From positions 32,643 to 96,642 of the forward strand of contig CAZGJA010000042.1 of assembly GCA_964526695.1 (NCBI GenBank): a stretch of 64,000 bases of DNA, in the 5' to 3' direction. The position numbers were made by a program, and so were the translations under genes. Position 1 is the stretch's first letter, and each line of letters begins with the position of its first letter. Below, one piece after another: positions 41,400-52,000 of this stretch. This stretch comes from JABWBH01 sp964526695 (GTDB lineage Bacteria > Planctomycetota > Phycisphaerae > UBA1845). Below the pieces are notes generated by a model. The model worked only from the letters and a program-made list of their open reading frames with translations. It searched no databases and was not told the origin of the DNA.

Positions 41400-42713
41400 A
41401 TGCCCAGGAGCAATCCGTTGAGCACACGACGATCCTTCCTGAAGCACTCCTGTGCCGCCGCCGCTTTCGGATACGTGGCGGCGTTTCGCAATGACGCCGT
41501 CGCACGGGTTCGCGCGGCCGTGGCCGACGCGGGCGCCGCGACGCCGCAGGATCTCGCGTCGAACGAGGACTTCTGGTTTCAGGTTCAGCGCGCCTACGAC
41601 GTGGACCGCTCGATCACCAACCTCAACAACGGCGGCGTCGCGCCGGCCCCGAGCATGGTGCTGGCGGCGCAGGGGCGCAACGAGGCGATCACCAATCATG
41701 CGCCGTCGCGCTATCTCTGGGCCGTGCTGGACCCGCAGGTGGAAACCGTGCGGAAGCGGCTGGCCGGCCACTTCGGCTGCGACGCGGAGGAGATCGCCAT
41801 CACGCGAAACTCCAGCGAGGCGCTGCAGATCTGCCTGTTCGGGCTGGACCTCAAGCCCGGCGACGAGGTGCTCGCCACCGCCCACGACTATCCGCGGATG
41901 CTCAACACGCTCAAGCAGCGCGAGGCGCGCGAGGGGATCGTGCTCAAGACGTTCGAGTTCGACACCCCGCCGAAGTCCAAGGCGGACCTGGCCGCGCTCT
42001 TTGAGAAAAACGTCACGCCGAAGACGCGCGCGATTCTCATGTGCCACATCACCAACCTGACGGGGCAGATCTTCCCCGTGAAGGAGGTGGTGCAGATGGC
42101 GCGGCAGCGCCACATTGAGGTCATTGTCGATGGCGCCCACGCGTTCGCGCATTTCCCGTTTCACCACGGCGACCTCGACTGCGACTACTACGGAACCAGC
42201 CTGCACAAGTGGTGCTCCGCACCGATCGGCACCGGTTTCCTTTACGTTCGCAAGTCGAAGATCGCCAATCTCTGGCCGCTCATGGCCGCGCCGGATCCGA
42301 AAAAGGACGACATCCGCAAGTTCGAGGAGATCGGCACGCATCCGACGGCGCCGCGGCTGGCGATCGCGGAGGCGCTGTCGTTTTACGAAGGTATCGGCGC
42401 GGAGCGCAAGATCGCGCGGCTGACCTACTTGCGCGACCGCCATGCCGCGCGACTGACGAAGCTGCCCAAGGTGCGCTGCTACACGAACCTGGAAGCGGGC
42501 ATGGGCGGGGCGATCTGCACGCTCGGCGTGGAGGGGCTGGACGCGGGCGCGCTGACGGCCTGGCTGTGGGACAAGCACAAGATCGTGGTGACGCCCATCG
42601 TGATCGGCGCGGTCAACGGCATCCGCATCACGCCGAACACGTACACCACGCCGGCGGAAGTGGACCGCTTCGCCGACGCTTTCGAGCACGCCGTCAACCA
42701 CGGCATCGCATAG
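41400..42713 (+). CDS. Class V aminotransferase, isopenicillin-N epimerase-like, with Tat signal
   Basis: 437 residues. N-terminal STRRSFLKHSCAAAAFGY is a twin-arginine export signal. PLP fold-type I motifs: NLNNGGVAPAP near 75, ITRNSSEALQI, HITNLTGQIFPVKEV, VDGAHAFAHFPF and TSLHKWCSAPIG with the PLP lysine. This group includes CefD-like epimerases and desulfurase-like enzymes; the actual substrate is unknown. It is placed 206 bases after the class IV enzyme on the same strand. Confidence 0.85.
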   Translation: MPRSNPLSTRRSFLKHSCAAAAFGYVAAFRNDAVARVRAAVADAGAATPQDLASNEDFWFQVQRAYDVDRSITNLNNGGVAPAPSMVLAAQGRNEAITNHAPSRYLWAVLDPQVETVRKRLAGHFGCDAEEIAITRNSSEALQICLFGLDLKPGDEVLATAHDYPRMLNTLKQREAREGIVLKTFEFDTPPKSKADLAALFEKNVTPKTRAILMCHITNLTGQIFPVKEVVQMARQRHIEVIVDGAHAFAHFPFHHGDLDCDYYGTSLHKWCSAPIGTGFLYVRKSKIANLWPLMAAPDPKKDDIRKFEEIGTHPTAPRLAIAEALSFYEGIGAERKIARLTYLRDRHAARLTKLPKVRCYTNLEAGMGGAICTLGVEGLDAGALTAWLWDKHKIVVTPIVIGAVNGIRITPNTYTTPAEVDRFADAFEHAVNHGIA

Positions 42714-42868
42714 GTGCGCACGACCGCGAGGTGGGGCAGGTCTCCGACCTGCCAAGGTCTCGCAGCTCTCCGAGCTGCGCCCACGGCCCGTCGCCTTGGA
42801 TCGACCCCGCCGCGGCATTACCATCAGCCCGCCTCGAGCATCCAACATCTTGAAAGGCAGGTCATGCC

Positions 42869-43909
42869 ATGACGACGCCAGCGAACGTGGAAAAGGTCAT
42901 CATCATCGGATCCGGTCCCGCCGGCTGGACGGCCGCGATTTATGCCGCCCGGGCGAACCTCAGCCCGCTGGTCTTCGCCGGCCGGCCCAAGCAGACGCCG
43001 ACGACCATCCTTCCCGGCGGGCAGCTCATGCTCACGACGGAAGTTGAGAATTACCCGGGTTTCCCGCACGGCGTGGACGGTCCCACGCTCATGTGGCACT
43101 TCGAGCAGCAGGCCGTCCGCTTCGGCACGCGCGTCGTCGGCGACAAGGGGTTCAGCCCGGACGTCTCCGACCGCTTCAACGGGCACGATGCCGCCTACCA
43201 CGACTGCGCGAGCGTGGATTTTTCCACCCGTCCTTTCAAGGTCGTCGGCGAGGACGGAACGCAGTACCTGGCGCACAGCGTGATCGTCGCCACGGGCGCG
43301 ACGGCCAACTGGTTGAACCTGCCCAACGAGCAGCGTCTCGCGCGCAGCGGCGGCGGCGTCAGCGCCTGTGCCGTCTGCGACGGGGCTTTGCCGGCGTTTC
43401 GCAACAAGGACGTCGCGGTCATCGGCGGCGGCGACTCGGCCATCGAGGAGGCGTCGTACCTGACCAAGTTCGCGTCCAAGGTGTACCTCATCCACCGCCG
43501 CGATCAGCTTCGCGCCAGCAAGATCATGCAGCAGCGGGCGCTCTCCAACCCCAAGATCGCTCCGCAGTGGAACAAAAGCGTCGCCGACGTGCTGGGCGAT
43601 CAGCACATCACCGCCCTGCGGTTGAAGGACACCGTGACCGGCGCGATGTCCGATCTGCCGGTGGCCGGGATGTTCTGCGCCATCGGTCACACGCCGGCCA
43701 CAGCCTTCCTCAACGGGCAACTCGAACTGGACGCCAAGGCCTACATCAAGCTCAAAGACCCTTACCGCTCCACGACCAGCGTGGACGGCGTGTTTGCCGC
43801 GGGCGACTGCGTGGACAGCGTCTATCGACAGGCCATCACCGCCGCGGGGATGGGTTGCAAGGCGGCGATCGACTCCGAGCGGTGGCTCGCCGACAAGGGC
43901 GTGCACTGA
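42869..43909 (+). CDS. trxB: Thioredoxin reductase
   Basis: 346 residues. FAD-binding GSGPAGWTAAIYAARA near residue 14, redox-active CAVCDG at ~166, NADPH-binding GGGDSAIEEASYL, and FAAGDCVDSVYRQAITAAGMG near the end, the standard order of low-Mr TrxB. The family uses NADPH to reduce thioredoxin. An insertion after VGDKGFSPDVSDRFNGHD makes it slightly longer than E. coli TrxB (about 320). Confidence 0.92.
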   Translation: MTTPANVEKVIIIGSGPAGWTAAIYAARANLSPLVFAGRPKQTPTTILPGGQLMLTTEVENYPGFPHGVDGPTLMWHFEQQAVRFGTRVVGDKGFSPDVSDRFNGHDAAYHDCASVDFSTRPFKVVGEDGTQYLAHSVIVATGATANWLNLPNEQRLARSGGGVSACAVCDGALPAFRNKDVAVIGGGDSAIEEASYLTKFASKVYLIHRRDQLRASKIMQQRALSNPKIAPQWNKSVADVLGDQHITALRLKDTVTGAMSDLPVAGMFCAIGHTPATAFLNGQLELDAKAYIKLKDPYRSTTSVDGVFAAGDCVDSVYRQAITAAGMGCKAAIDSERWLADKGVH

Positions 43910-43920
43910 GCAGACGCGGT

Positions 43921-44028
43921 GTGGCTTCGGTTTCCAAACAGCAATTGTGGCACCGGTTTTCAACCTGTGTAGGTGTGGCACCGGTTTCCAACCGGTGGAT
44001 GTAGCACAGGTTTCCAACTTGTGCAGAG
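43921..44028. repeat. Short dispersed palindromic repeats
   Basis: Four diverged copies of GTGGCACCGGTTTCCAACC(GGTG) spaced by about 30 bases. Each is a palindrome (CACCGGTT/AACCGGTG). The spacing is too short and the copies too degenerate for a CRISPR array. Confidence 0.75.
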
Positions 44029-44076
44029 CACGGCTCGAACTGATGTTCCGATTCATCAATCGCCCACAACGCGGCT

Positions 44077-47000
44077 TCACCTTGCCACTGCGCAGGCCGC
44101 CGGCTCGCTGTCGACCTCTTCGCCCCCTTTCGTGCGACCCGCTCCCAGGAGCGAATACAACGCCGGAATGATCATCAAGGTCAGCAAATTGTCCGAGATC
44201 ACGCCGCCGATCACCACGGTCGCCAGCGGACGCTGCACTTCCGCGCCGATGCCCGTGTTCAGCGCCATGGGGATGAACCCCAGCGCGGCCACGGTCGCAG
44301 TCATGAGGATCGGGCGGAGTCGCATCACGCGCGTTTCTTCTATGGCCTGCGGCAGCGCGACGCCCGCGGCGAGCCGTTGACGTAACGTGGAAACCAGCAC
44401 CAGCCCGTTAAGCATCGAAACACCCGACACGGCCACAAATCCCACGCCCGCGGCAATGGTGAACGGCATGTCGCGGAGGTGAAGCGCAATAATGCCGCCC
44501 AATGCGGCAAACGGCGCGCCGGTGAAAATGATGAGCGAATCTCGCACCGATCGCACGCTTAGATACAATAACACCAGAATCAGCGCCAGAGCCAGCGGCA
44601 CAACCACGGACAGTCGCCGGCTGGCGCGGATCAGATGCTCATACTGTCCGCCCAGCGCCCAATGATATCCCACGGGGAGCTTCAATGCCTCGTTCAACTT
44701 GCCCTGCGCCTCCCGGACAAATCCTCCCAGATCGCGCCCGCGCACGTTGCATTGCACAATGATGCGGCGCTTCTGCCACTCGCGGTTGATGGCCGCGGGG
44801 CCTTCGGACTGGCGGATTGTCGCCAGGCGACGCAGGGGAAGCCGCTCGCCCGAGGCCGTGGTGACGAGGATATTGGAGAGGGCCTCGACATCGCGCGCCT
44901 GATCCTCTGCGAGCTTGAGCACGAGGTCGAATCGCCGATCGCCTTCGCGGATCTGTCCGACGGTAATGCCGCCGATGGCCTCGATCATCTCGAGCACGTG
45001 CGCCGCGGGGACGCCGTGTCGCGCGACCGCGTCCTGGTCGATGCGGACTTCCACGACCGGCAGGCCGGTGACCTGCTCGACGGACACGTCCGCGCTGCCC
45101 GGAATGGACTTGAGCAGAGTTTCCGCCGCGCGAGCCTGTTGCTTGAGGATCTCCAAGTCCTCGCCGAATATCTTGACGCCCACGTCGGCTCGAATGCCGG
45201 CAATCATCTCATTCATGCGCATTTCGATGGGCTGGCTGAAGGCGACATTCATTCCCGGCAGTTTGGCCAACACCTCGTCAATGCGTTCCACCAGTTCGTC
45301 CTGCGTGCTTGCGGCCTTCCATTCCTCTCTCGGTTTCAGTGTCAAGAAGATGTCAGTCACTTCCAAACCCATGGGGTCGGTCGCGATCTCCGCCGTGCCG
45401 GTGCGGCTCCAGACGTCGCGGATTTCGTCGGGGAAGCGTTCCAACAGGAGCTTCTCGATCTGATCCCCATAACGGATTGATTCATCGAGCGACACGCCTG
45501 CAAGCCGGACGGTGTTCATCGTGATGGCCATTTCTGACAGGCGGGGAATGAACTCCGCGCCCAGTCTCAAGCCCAGCCACGCGCCTCCGCCCAGAAGCAC
45601 CATGCCCCCCGCCAGTGTGACGACACAATGGCGCACCGCGAATCGGATCATCGGACGAAACGCGGCTTGCAACAATCGAATCAGGACATTCTCCGTGGCC
45701 CCGTGCTTCTTGCGGGCAAGCAACAGGCTGCACAATACCGGCATGAGCGTCAGGGACAGGACCAGTGAACTGGCGAGGGCGAACAAAACCGTCAGCGCCA
45801 TCGGGCGGAACAGCTTGCCTTCGATGCCTTCCAATAAAAGAATGGGAAGGTACACGACCATGATGATGAGTTCGCCGAACATGGTCGGCCCCCGGACCTC
45901 GATGGCCGCATCGCGCACCACGTCGAGCGCGGGTCTGGTTTCGCCCGGCTGCCCGAGGCGGCGGATGCAGTTTTCCACCATGATGACGGTGCTGTCCACA
46001 ACCAGGCCGAAGTCAATCGCGCCCAGACTCAGCAAACTTGCGGCGATGCCGAATCGCACCATGTTGTTGAACGCGAAGAACATGGAGAGGGGAATGGCCA
46101 ATGCGACGATCAGGCCCGCTCGCAGGTGTCCCAGAAACACAAACAACACGGCCACCACCAGAATAGCGCCCTCGTAGAGGTTGCGCTTCACCGTCGCGAT
46201 CACCTTGTCCACCAGTTCGGTGCGTTCGTAAACGACTCGGACTTCCACGCCCTCCGGGAGCGACTTGCGAGCCTCTTCCAGTCGTGCTTCCAGCCGGCGC
46301 GTCACCTCGTGACTGTATTCACCCATGAGCATGAAACCCAGTCCGTGGACGACCTCGCCCAGTCCGTTCGCCGTGACGCCGCCGCGCCGAATCTCATATC
46401 CCTCTCGAACCTCGGCGACATCGCGGATGCGAATGGGGACGCCGTCGTGCGCCTGGATGACAATGTTGCCGATCTCGTCTAGATCAGTGGTGAGGGCAAA
46501 ACCATAGACGACGTGGAGTTCGCCCGCTTGCGTAAGTTGGCCGCCGCCCACGCTGAGATTGTTGTGACTGAGGGCGTCCCTCACATCGTCGAGGGTCAAG
46601 GCGTGCTTGACGAGCGAGGAGGGTTCGATCAGCACCTGGTATTGCCGCCGCTGCCCGCCCCAGGTGTTGACCTCGGCCACCCCCGGCACGGACGCGAGCT
46701 GCGGCTTGATGATCCAGTCTTGAATCGTGGTCAGCTCCGTGAGGCCGCGCGTGCGGCTGGTCACAATATAATGGAAGACCTCGCCCAGACCGGTGGCAAT
46801 AGGCCCAAGCTCGGGGCGCTCCACGCCCGCGGGCAAGTCCGCCGCTTGCAGCCTTTCGCCGACCATCTGCCGTGCAAAATAGATGTCCGTTCCGTCTTCA
46901 AAGACCACGTTGACCTGGCAGAATCCGAATTTGGAAACCGAGCGCACTTCCGTCAGACGCGGCAGACCGGACAGCACGCGCTCCAGCGGCGCGGTGATTT

Positions 47001-47190
47001 GTTGCTCGATCTCCACGGGTCCCAGTGCGGACGCCACGGAGTTGACCTGAACCATCACGGGCGTCGTGTCGGGAAAGGCGTCAATGGGCAATTGCCGCAG
47101 CGAAAGCAGCCCCGAACCGATCAGTCCAAGAGTCAGGACGATGACCAGAAATCGGTTCTGCAGAGACCAGATGATGACCCAGTTGAGCAT
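44077..47190 (-). CDS. Heavy-metal efflux RND transporter (CzcA/CusA family)
   Basis: 1037 residues, full length for HME-RND pumps. N-terminal span then LRQLPIDAFPDTTPVMVQVN, the family hallmark. GAIDFGLVVDSTVIMVEN in TM4 carries the DFG..D...EN proton-relay signature of divalent-cation pumps rather than the CusA form. The protein spans inner membrane and periplasm as a trimer. Its adaptor is the next gene upstream (47391-48974). GSGLLSLRQL and the C-terminal MILMTATVAALGFIPMA repeat are also typical. Confidence 0.9.
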   Translation of the reverse strand: MLNWVIIWSLQNRFLVIVLTLGLIGSGLLSLRQLPIDAFPDTTPVMVQVNSVASALGPVEIEQQITAPLERVLSGLPRLTEVRSVSKFGFCQVNVVFEDGTDIYFARQMVGERLQAADLPAGVERPELGPIATGLGEVFHYIVTSRTRGLTELTTIQDWIIKPQLASVPGVAEVNTWGGQRRQYQVLIEPSSLVKHALTLDDVRDALSHNNLSVGGGQLTQAGELHVVYGFALTTDLDEIGNIVIQAHDGVPIRIRDVAEVREGYEIRRGGVTANGLGEVVHGLGFMLMGEYSHEVTRRLEARLEEARKSLPEGVEVRVVYERTELVDKVIATVKRNLYEGAILVVAVLFVFLGHLRAGLIVALAIPLSMFFAFNNMVRFGIAASLLSLGAIDFGLVVDSTVIMVENCIRRLGQPGETRPALDVVRDAAIEVRGPTMFGELIIMVVYLPILLLEGIEGKLFRPMALTVLFALASSLVLSLTLMPVLCSLLLARKKHGATENVLIRLLQAAFRPMIRFAVRHCVVTLAGGMVLLGGGAWLGLRLGAEFIPRLSEMAITMNTVRLAGVSLDESIRYGDQIEKLLLERFPDEIRDVWSRTGTAEIATDPMGLEVTDIFLTLKPREEWKAASTQDELVERIDEVLAKLPGMNVAFSQPIEMRMNEMIAGIRADVGVKIFGEDLEILKQQARAAETLLKSIPGSADVSVEQVTGLPVVEVRIDQDAVARHGVPAAHVLEMIEAIGGITVGQIREGDRRFDLVLKLAEDQARDVEALSNILVTTASGERLPLRRLATIRQSEGPAAINREWQKRRIIVQCNVRGRDLGGFVREAQGKLNEALKLPVGYHWALGGQYEHLIRASRRLSVVVPLALALILVLLYLSVRSVRDSLIIFTGAPFAALGGIIALHLRDMPFTIAAGVGFVAVSGVSMLNGLVLVSTLRQRLAAGVALPQAIEETRVMRLRPILMTATVAALGFIPMALNTGIGAEVQRPLATVVIGGVISDNLLTLMIIPALYSLLGAGRTKGGEEVDSEPAACAVAR

Positions 47191-47390
47191 TCACGCGATC
47201 CTTGAAGTTATGTGTTGCATTGAGTTTCCACGCGGGTTGTCGGATGGACTCAACGGTTGCTGCCTGTTGGCAGCCGATTGCGATGGCGGAGACTCAGCAC
47301 TTCTGCGCAGACAAAGATCCAGTCTTGTCGCGGAGCGACGAACTACCCTGAACGCGCCAATCGAGCGGCCGGCTGTCCAACCTCGGGGCG

Positions 47391-48974
47391 CTAATCATGC
47401 GGACAACATCCGGCGCCAATGCTGCCCTTCATAATCTCCGTCTTGAGCAAATAGCTTCCCGTGGTGACGACGGTCTCGCCATCCGTCACGCCGTCGCGGA
47501 TTTCGACGAGATCGTGCGTCTCATACCCGAGAGACACTTTTCGCGGCTCAAACTGCAAGTCGGCCTTCCTCACAAAGACGATATTGCAACATCCGTCCCA
47601 CTGCAGAGCGGATTTCGGCACGGTCAGAAGCGGCTGCTGCTCCAAAACGGTCACCTGCGCGTGGGCGAACATGTTCGCGCGGAGCAGGCCGGACGCATTG
47701 TCCACTTCCGCCCGCGCCTTGAGCGTGCGCGTCCGGTGGTCCACCTCGGTGCTGACCCACGTGACGCGGGCCTGCGGAATCGCCCGGACCAACCCGTCGA
47801 TCTCCAGGCGCACCGGCTGCCCCACCGCCAGCAGCGTCGCGTCAGACGGGTTCATATCGAGCATCGCCCACATGCGCGACGTGTCGGCGACGGCGAAGAG
47901 CGTGCGTGTGGTCTCCACGCTTTCGCCGACGACGGCGCTGCGCTCCACCACCAGCCCGTCGAAGGGCGCGACCAGTTCGAGAAGGGGGCTTAGCTCCTGC
48001 GACTTCTCCAAGGCCTGCACGCGCGCATCGTCCCATCCCAGCGTCCGCAGGCGCAGCCCCGCCTTTTGCAAGCCCATCCGGGATTCAATCAGCCGTGCCT
48101 CGGCTTCAAGCACGTCCTTCTGCGGCGTGCCCGAGCGTTCGTGCAGATCCAGCTCGCGCTTGTGGCTGTTCTCTGCAAGGCGCAGCGACGCGACCGCTTG
48201 AAGGTAATCCGCCTTGGCCTGCGCGAACTCGGCGGAATCGACGATCGCCAGCACGTCGCCGCGGCGCACGGAGGCTCCCAAATCCGTGTGGACTTCCTGC
48301 AGGATGCCCGCCGCGCGGGACGACAGCCGGGCGAAGCGATTGAGGTCGTAGCCCAGCTCGGCATTGCAGGAGACGGTGTGGCTGATGGGTCTTGGCTGGG
48401 CGAGCACGAATTCCAATCCCGCGCGGCGCACGGTCTCCGCGTCCGCCAGCGTCACCAGCGTCGCGCCGGTTTCGCATTTCGCGTTCGGCGCCTGAGCATG
48501 GCGCGTCAGCGAAGCGGCAGCATTCCCATTCCGGGCCGCGCCGACCGATGCCGTGCCCTCCGATGCCTTGCCTTCCGGCGCCGCGCTTCCGGCGTGATCA
48601 TGCCCCGCGTGATCTTCCCCGGCGCGGTCCGCATCGCTCCCGTCGCTGCCCTCGCCGTTACATACCTTGCACAGCGATTCCGGGCAGTCGTGCCCCGCGC
48701 ACCAGTCGTTCTTCTTCTTGAACGCCGCCACGAGCTTGTCGTGACACTTCCAGCACAGCGCCTCGGGCACGCCGTGCCCCGCGCACATGCCAAGCTTCTC
48801 GATGAGCGTCGGGTCGCACCAGGGACACTCCGCCGGCGCCAATCCGTGCTCGGCGCAAATGGATCCCTCCGCAGCGGATCCGCCTCCGTCCGCCGGACCG
48901 GTAAGCGCGTACCAGAGACCGCCGGCGACAGCGCCCGCAATAATCATCAATGTGAGAATGTTTTTCATGGTCAT
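47391..48974 (-). CDS. RND periplasmic adaptor with three N-terminal metal-binding motifs
   Basis: About 527 residues (ATG at 48974 or 48968; ribosome site weak). One membrane span (ILTLMIIAGAVAGGLWYAL) anchors it. Then three modules: CAEHGLAPAECPWC, CAGHGVPEALCWKC and CAGHDCPESLCKVC, each CxxHx6CxxC or near, likely Zn/Cu-binding. After a His/Ala linker, the CusB/CzcB-type barrel-sandwich and coiled coil follow (RLSSRAAGILQEVHTDLGASVRRG, VAPFDGLVVERSAVVGESVE, ALQWDGCCNIVFVRK). It pairs with the RND pump at 44077. Confidence 0.88.
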   Translation of the reverse strand: MTMKNILTLMIIAGAVAGGLWYALTGPADGGGSAAEGSICAEHGLAPAECPWCDPTLIEKLGMCAGHGVPEALCWKCHDKLVAAFKKKNDWCAGHDCPESLCKVCNGEGSDGSDADRAGEDHAGHDHAGSAAPEGKASEGTASVGAARNGNAAASLTRHAQAPNAKCETGATLVTLADAETVRRAGLEFVLAQPRPISHTVSCNAELGYDLNRFARLSSRAAGILQEVHTDLGASVRRGDVLAIVDSAEFAQAKADYLQAVASLRLAENSHKRELDLHERSGTPQKDVLEAEARLIESRMGLQKAGLRLRTLGWDDARVQALEKSQELSPLLELVAPFDGLVVERSAVVGESVETTRTLFAVADTSRMWAMLDMNPSDATLLAVGQPVRLEIDGLVRAIPQARVTWVSTEVDHRTRTLKARAEVDNASGLLRANMFAHAQVTVLEQQPLLTVPKSALQWDGCCNIVFVRKADLQFEPRKVSLGYETHDLVEIRDGVTDGETVVTTGSYLLKTEIMKGSIGAGCCPHD

Positions 48975-49044
48975 TGTCTTTCGCAGGGCCACCGGAAAGT
49001 TGCCTTGGTTTCTTTTGAGTCTGCAATCGTTGCAACGAGAACGC

Positions 49045-52000
49045 TCACCGGGCACTTTGGCCCGGATCGCTGTTGGGTTTTCTCCGGGATGGATTCGTTG
49101 AGTCGAGCGAGGGTTCTGAATGTGCGCCGCTTGGAACGCCCTCCACGGCGGGGGCGACTTCCAGCGGCCCAGTCTCCGGCTTCTCCCATTCCTGGAACAC
49201 AGGCATTGGTTTCCCTGTGGGATCCCATCCCGTGAAAATGCGGTAGAGCGCCGGCAGGACGATCAGGGAGAGAAGGGTGCTGGTGGCGAGTCCGCCGATG
49301 ACCACCGTGGCCAAGGGGCGCTGCACTTCCGCCCCGGTGCCGGTGGCGAGCGCCATGGGCACGAACCCCAAGGACGCCACCAGTGCCGTCATGAGAATGG
49401 GGCGGAGGCGCGTCAAGCTCCCCTGGATGATCGCCTCGTCGCGCGACAAGCCTTCGCGGCGGAGCTGGTTGATGAAACTGACCATCACCAGGCCGTTCAG
49501 CACGGCCACGCCCGACAGCGCGATGAAGCCGACGGCGGCGGAGATCGAGAACGGCATGTCGCGCAGCCAGAGCGTGACGATGCCCCCCGTAAGCCCGAGG
49601 GGCACGGCGCTGAAGACGAGCAGTGAGTACTTGACGCTCTTAAACGTGCTGAAGAGCAGGATGAAAATCAGCAGGAAGCAGACGGGCACGACGATCGTCA
49701 ACCGCTCCTTGGCGGCGACCAGATTCTCGTATTGCCCGCCCCAGACGAGCCATCCGCCCGGCGGGAGTGCGACGGCCTTCATTTTCTCCTGCGCTTCGAC
49801 GACGAATGAACCCAGGTCGCGCCCGCGGACATTGCACTGCACGACGATGCGGCGCTTGCCGTTCTCGCGGCTGATCTGGTTGGCGCCCTCGGCGACTTCG
49901 ATGTTGGCGATTTGTCCCAGCGGAACGAAACCCATTTCGTGCCTGGGAACCAGGTCCCCGTGCGAGTCCCCGTAAGCGGCGAGGCGCGAGCTGCCGGATT
50001 CCTCATCATCGCCGCGCGGCAGCGGAATCGGCAAGTTTTCCAGGGTCTCGGGGCGGCCGCGCAGTGCGTCCGGAAGGCGCACGACCAGATCGAACCGCCG
50101 GTCCCCCTCGAAGAAAAGCCCTGCTTCTCGACCACCCATCGCGGCCGCCACCACGTCCTGCACGTCGGCGATGTTCAGCCCGTACCGGGCGATGGCCGCG
50201 CGGTCGATGTGGATCGTCATCGCCGGCAGGCCGCTCGTCTGCTCCGTCTTGGCGTCGGCGGCGCCGGGAATGTCCTGAAGGACTGCGAGAACCTCCTGGG
50301 CGGTCTTCTGCATCTTCGCGAAATCATCGCCATAGACCTTCAGGGCCACGTCGCCGCGGACGCCTGAGATCAGCTCGTTGAAGCGCATCTGGATCGGCTG
50401 TGTGAACTCGTAGTTGTTGCCGGGCAGCGCCTTGACCGTCAACTCGATGAGCTTCTGCAGCTTCCCCTTGTGACCTTCGAGCTTCGGCTCACCGTGCTCT
50501 TGGCCGCCGTGGGCATCCTCATCTTCCGCATGTCCGCCGCCGAGCTGCTCCATCTCCTCCGACTTCGCCGCGATCAGGCGATCAAGCTCGGCTTCACTGC
50601 GCCACGCCTCGCGCGGCTTGAAGATGATGAACGTGTCCGAGACGTTCACCGGCATGGGATCGGTCGCCATCTCGGCCGTGCCGGTCTTCGAGTACACGAA
50701 CGCAACCTCGGGCAGCGCGGCGACGGCGCGCTCGACGTCGATCTGCATCAGACCCGACTGCGTGAGCGACGTGCTGGGGATGCGCATCGCGTGCATGGCG
50801 ATGTCCTTCTCGTCCAGCGTCGGAACGAATTCCTGCCCGAGGCGCGTGAACAGCAGGGCCGACCCCGCAAAGGCCGCGACCGCCAGAGCGGCGACGCCCC
50901 AGCGAAGCCGCAACGCCCATCCCACGGTGGGTTCGTACAGCGCCTTGATCCAGCGGATGGCGAAGACCTCCGTCTCCTTGACTTTCCCACGAATCAGGAT
51001 CGCGACCATCGCCGGCACGAAGGTAAGCGACAGAACGAACGCGGCGACGAGGGCGAAGATGACGGTGATCGCCATCGGGTGAAACATCTTCCCTTCGACG
51101 CCGGTCAGCGCCAGAATCGGCACATAGACCGTGATGATGATCGCCTGGCCGAAGACCGACGGCTGGATCATCTCCTTGGCCGCGGTCATTACCTCGTGGA
51201 GCCGTTCCTGGAGCGACAGCACACGGCCGACGTCATGCTGCTTGTGGGCGAGCCGGCGCAGGCAGTTCTCGACGATGATGACCGCGCCGTCCACGATTAA
51301 GCCGAAGTCGATCGCGCCGAGAGACATGAGATTGCCGCTGACTCTGCTCTGCACCATGCCGGTCGCGGTCATCAGCATGGAAAGCGGAATGGCCGCCGCG
51401 CAGATCAGCGCCGCCCGCACGTTTCCGAGCAGCAGCAACAGGACCGCGATCACAAGGATCGCGCCCTCCAGCAGGTTCTTCTGCACGGTCTGAATGGTCG
51501 CATCCACCAGCTTGGTGCGATTCAGCACGGTCTTGGCATGAATCCCGGGAGGCAGCGTGCGCTGCACGTCGCCCATCTTGGCGTCGACGGCGGCGGCGAC
51601 CGTGCGGCTGTTTGCGCCCAGCAGCATGATGGCCGTGGCCACGACGACTTCCTCGCCGTTCTCGCTTGCGGATCCGGTGCGCAGCTCCCGGCCGACGCCG
51701 ACGCCGCCGGGCACCGCGATGTCGCGGACGTAGATCGGCACGCCGTTGCGCGTTCCGACCACGATCGATTCGATCTGTTGGACGCGCTCGATCCGCCCCG
51801 TCGCGCGGACGACGTAAGCCTCTCCCTTGTGCTCGATGTACCCGGCCCCGGTGCTGACGTTGTTCCGTTCAAGAGCTTCGATCACGTCGTGAAAGGTGAA
51901 GCCGTAGCTCACGAGCTTCATCGGGTCAGGCTGGACGTGGTACTGCTTGACGTAGCCGCCGATCGCCTCGACGCCGGCCACGTCCTTGACGCCCTTAAGC

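Noticed and set aside
43921..44028. CRISPR-like short repeats
   Set aside because: Repeats are degenerate, palindromic, spaced by about 30 bases or less, only four in number, and no cas genes are near.
41286..44080. Two long minus-strand frames opposite the class V enzyme and trxB
   Set aside because: His/Arg/Val-rich shadows; the plus-strand frames carry complete PLP and FAD/NADPH motifs.
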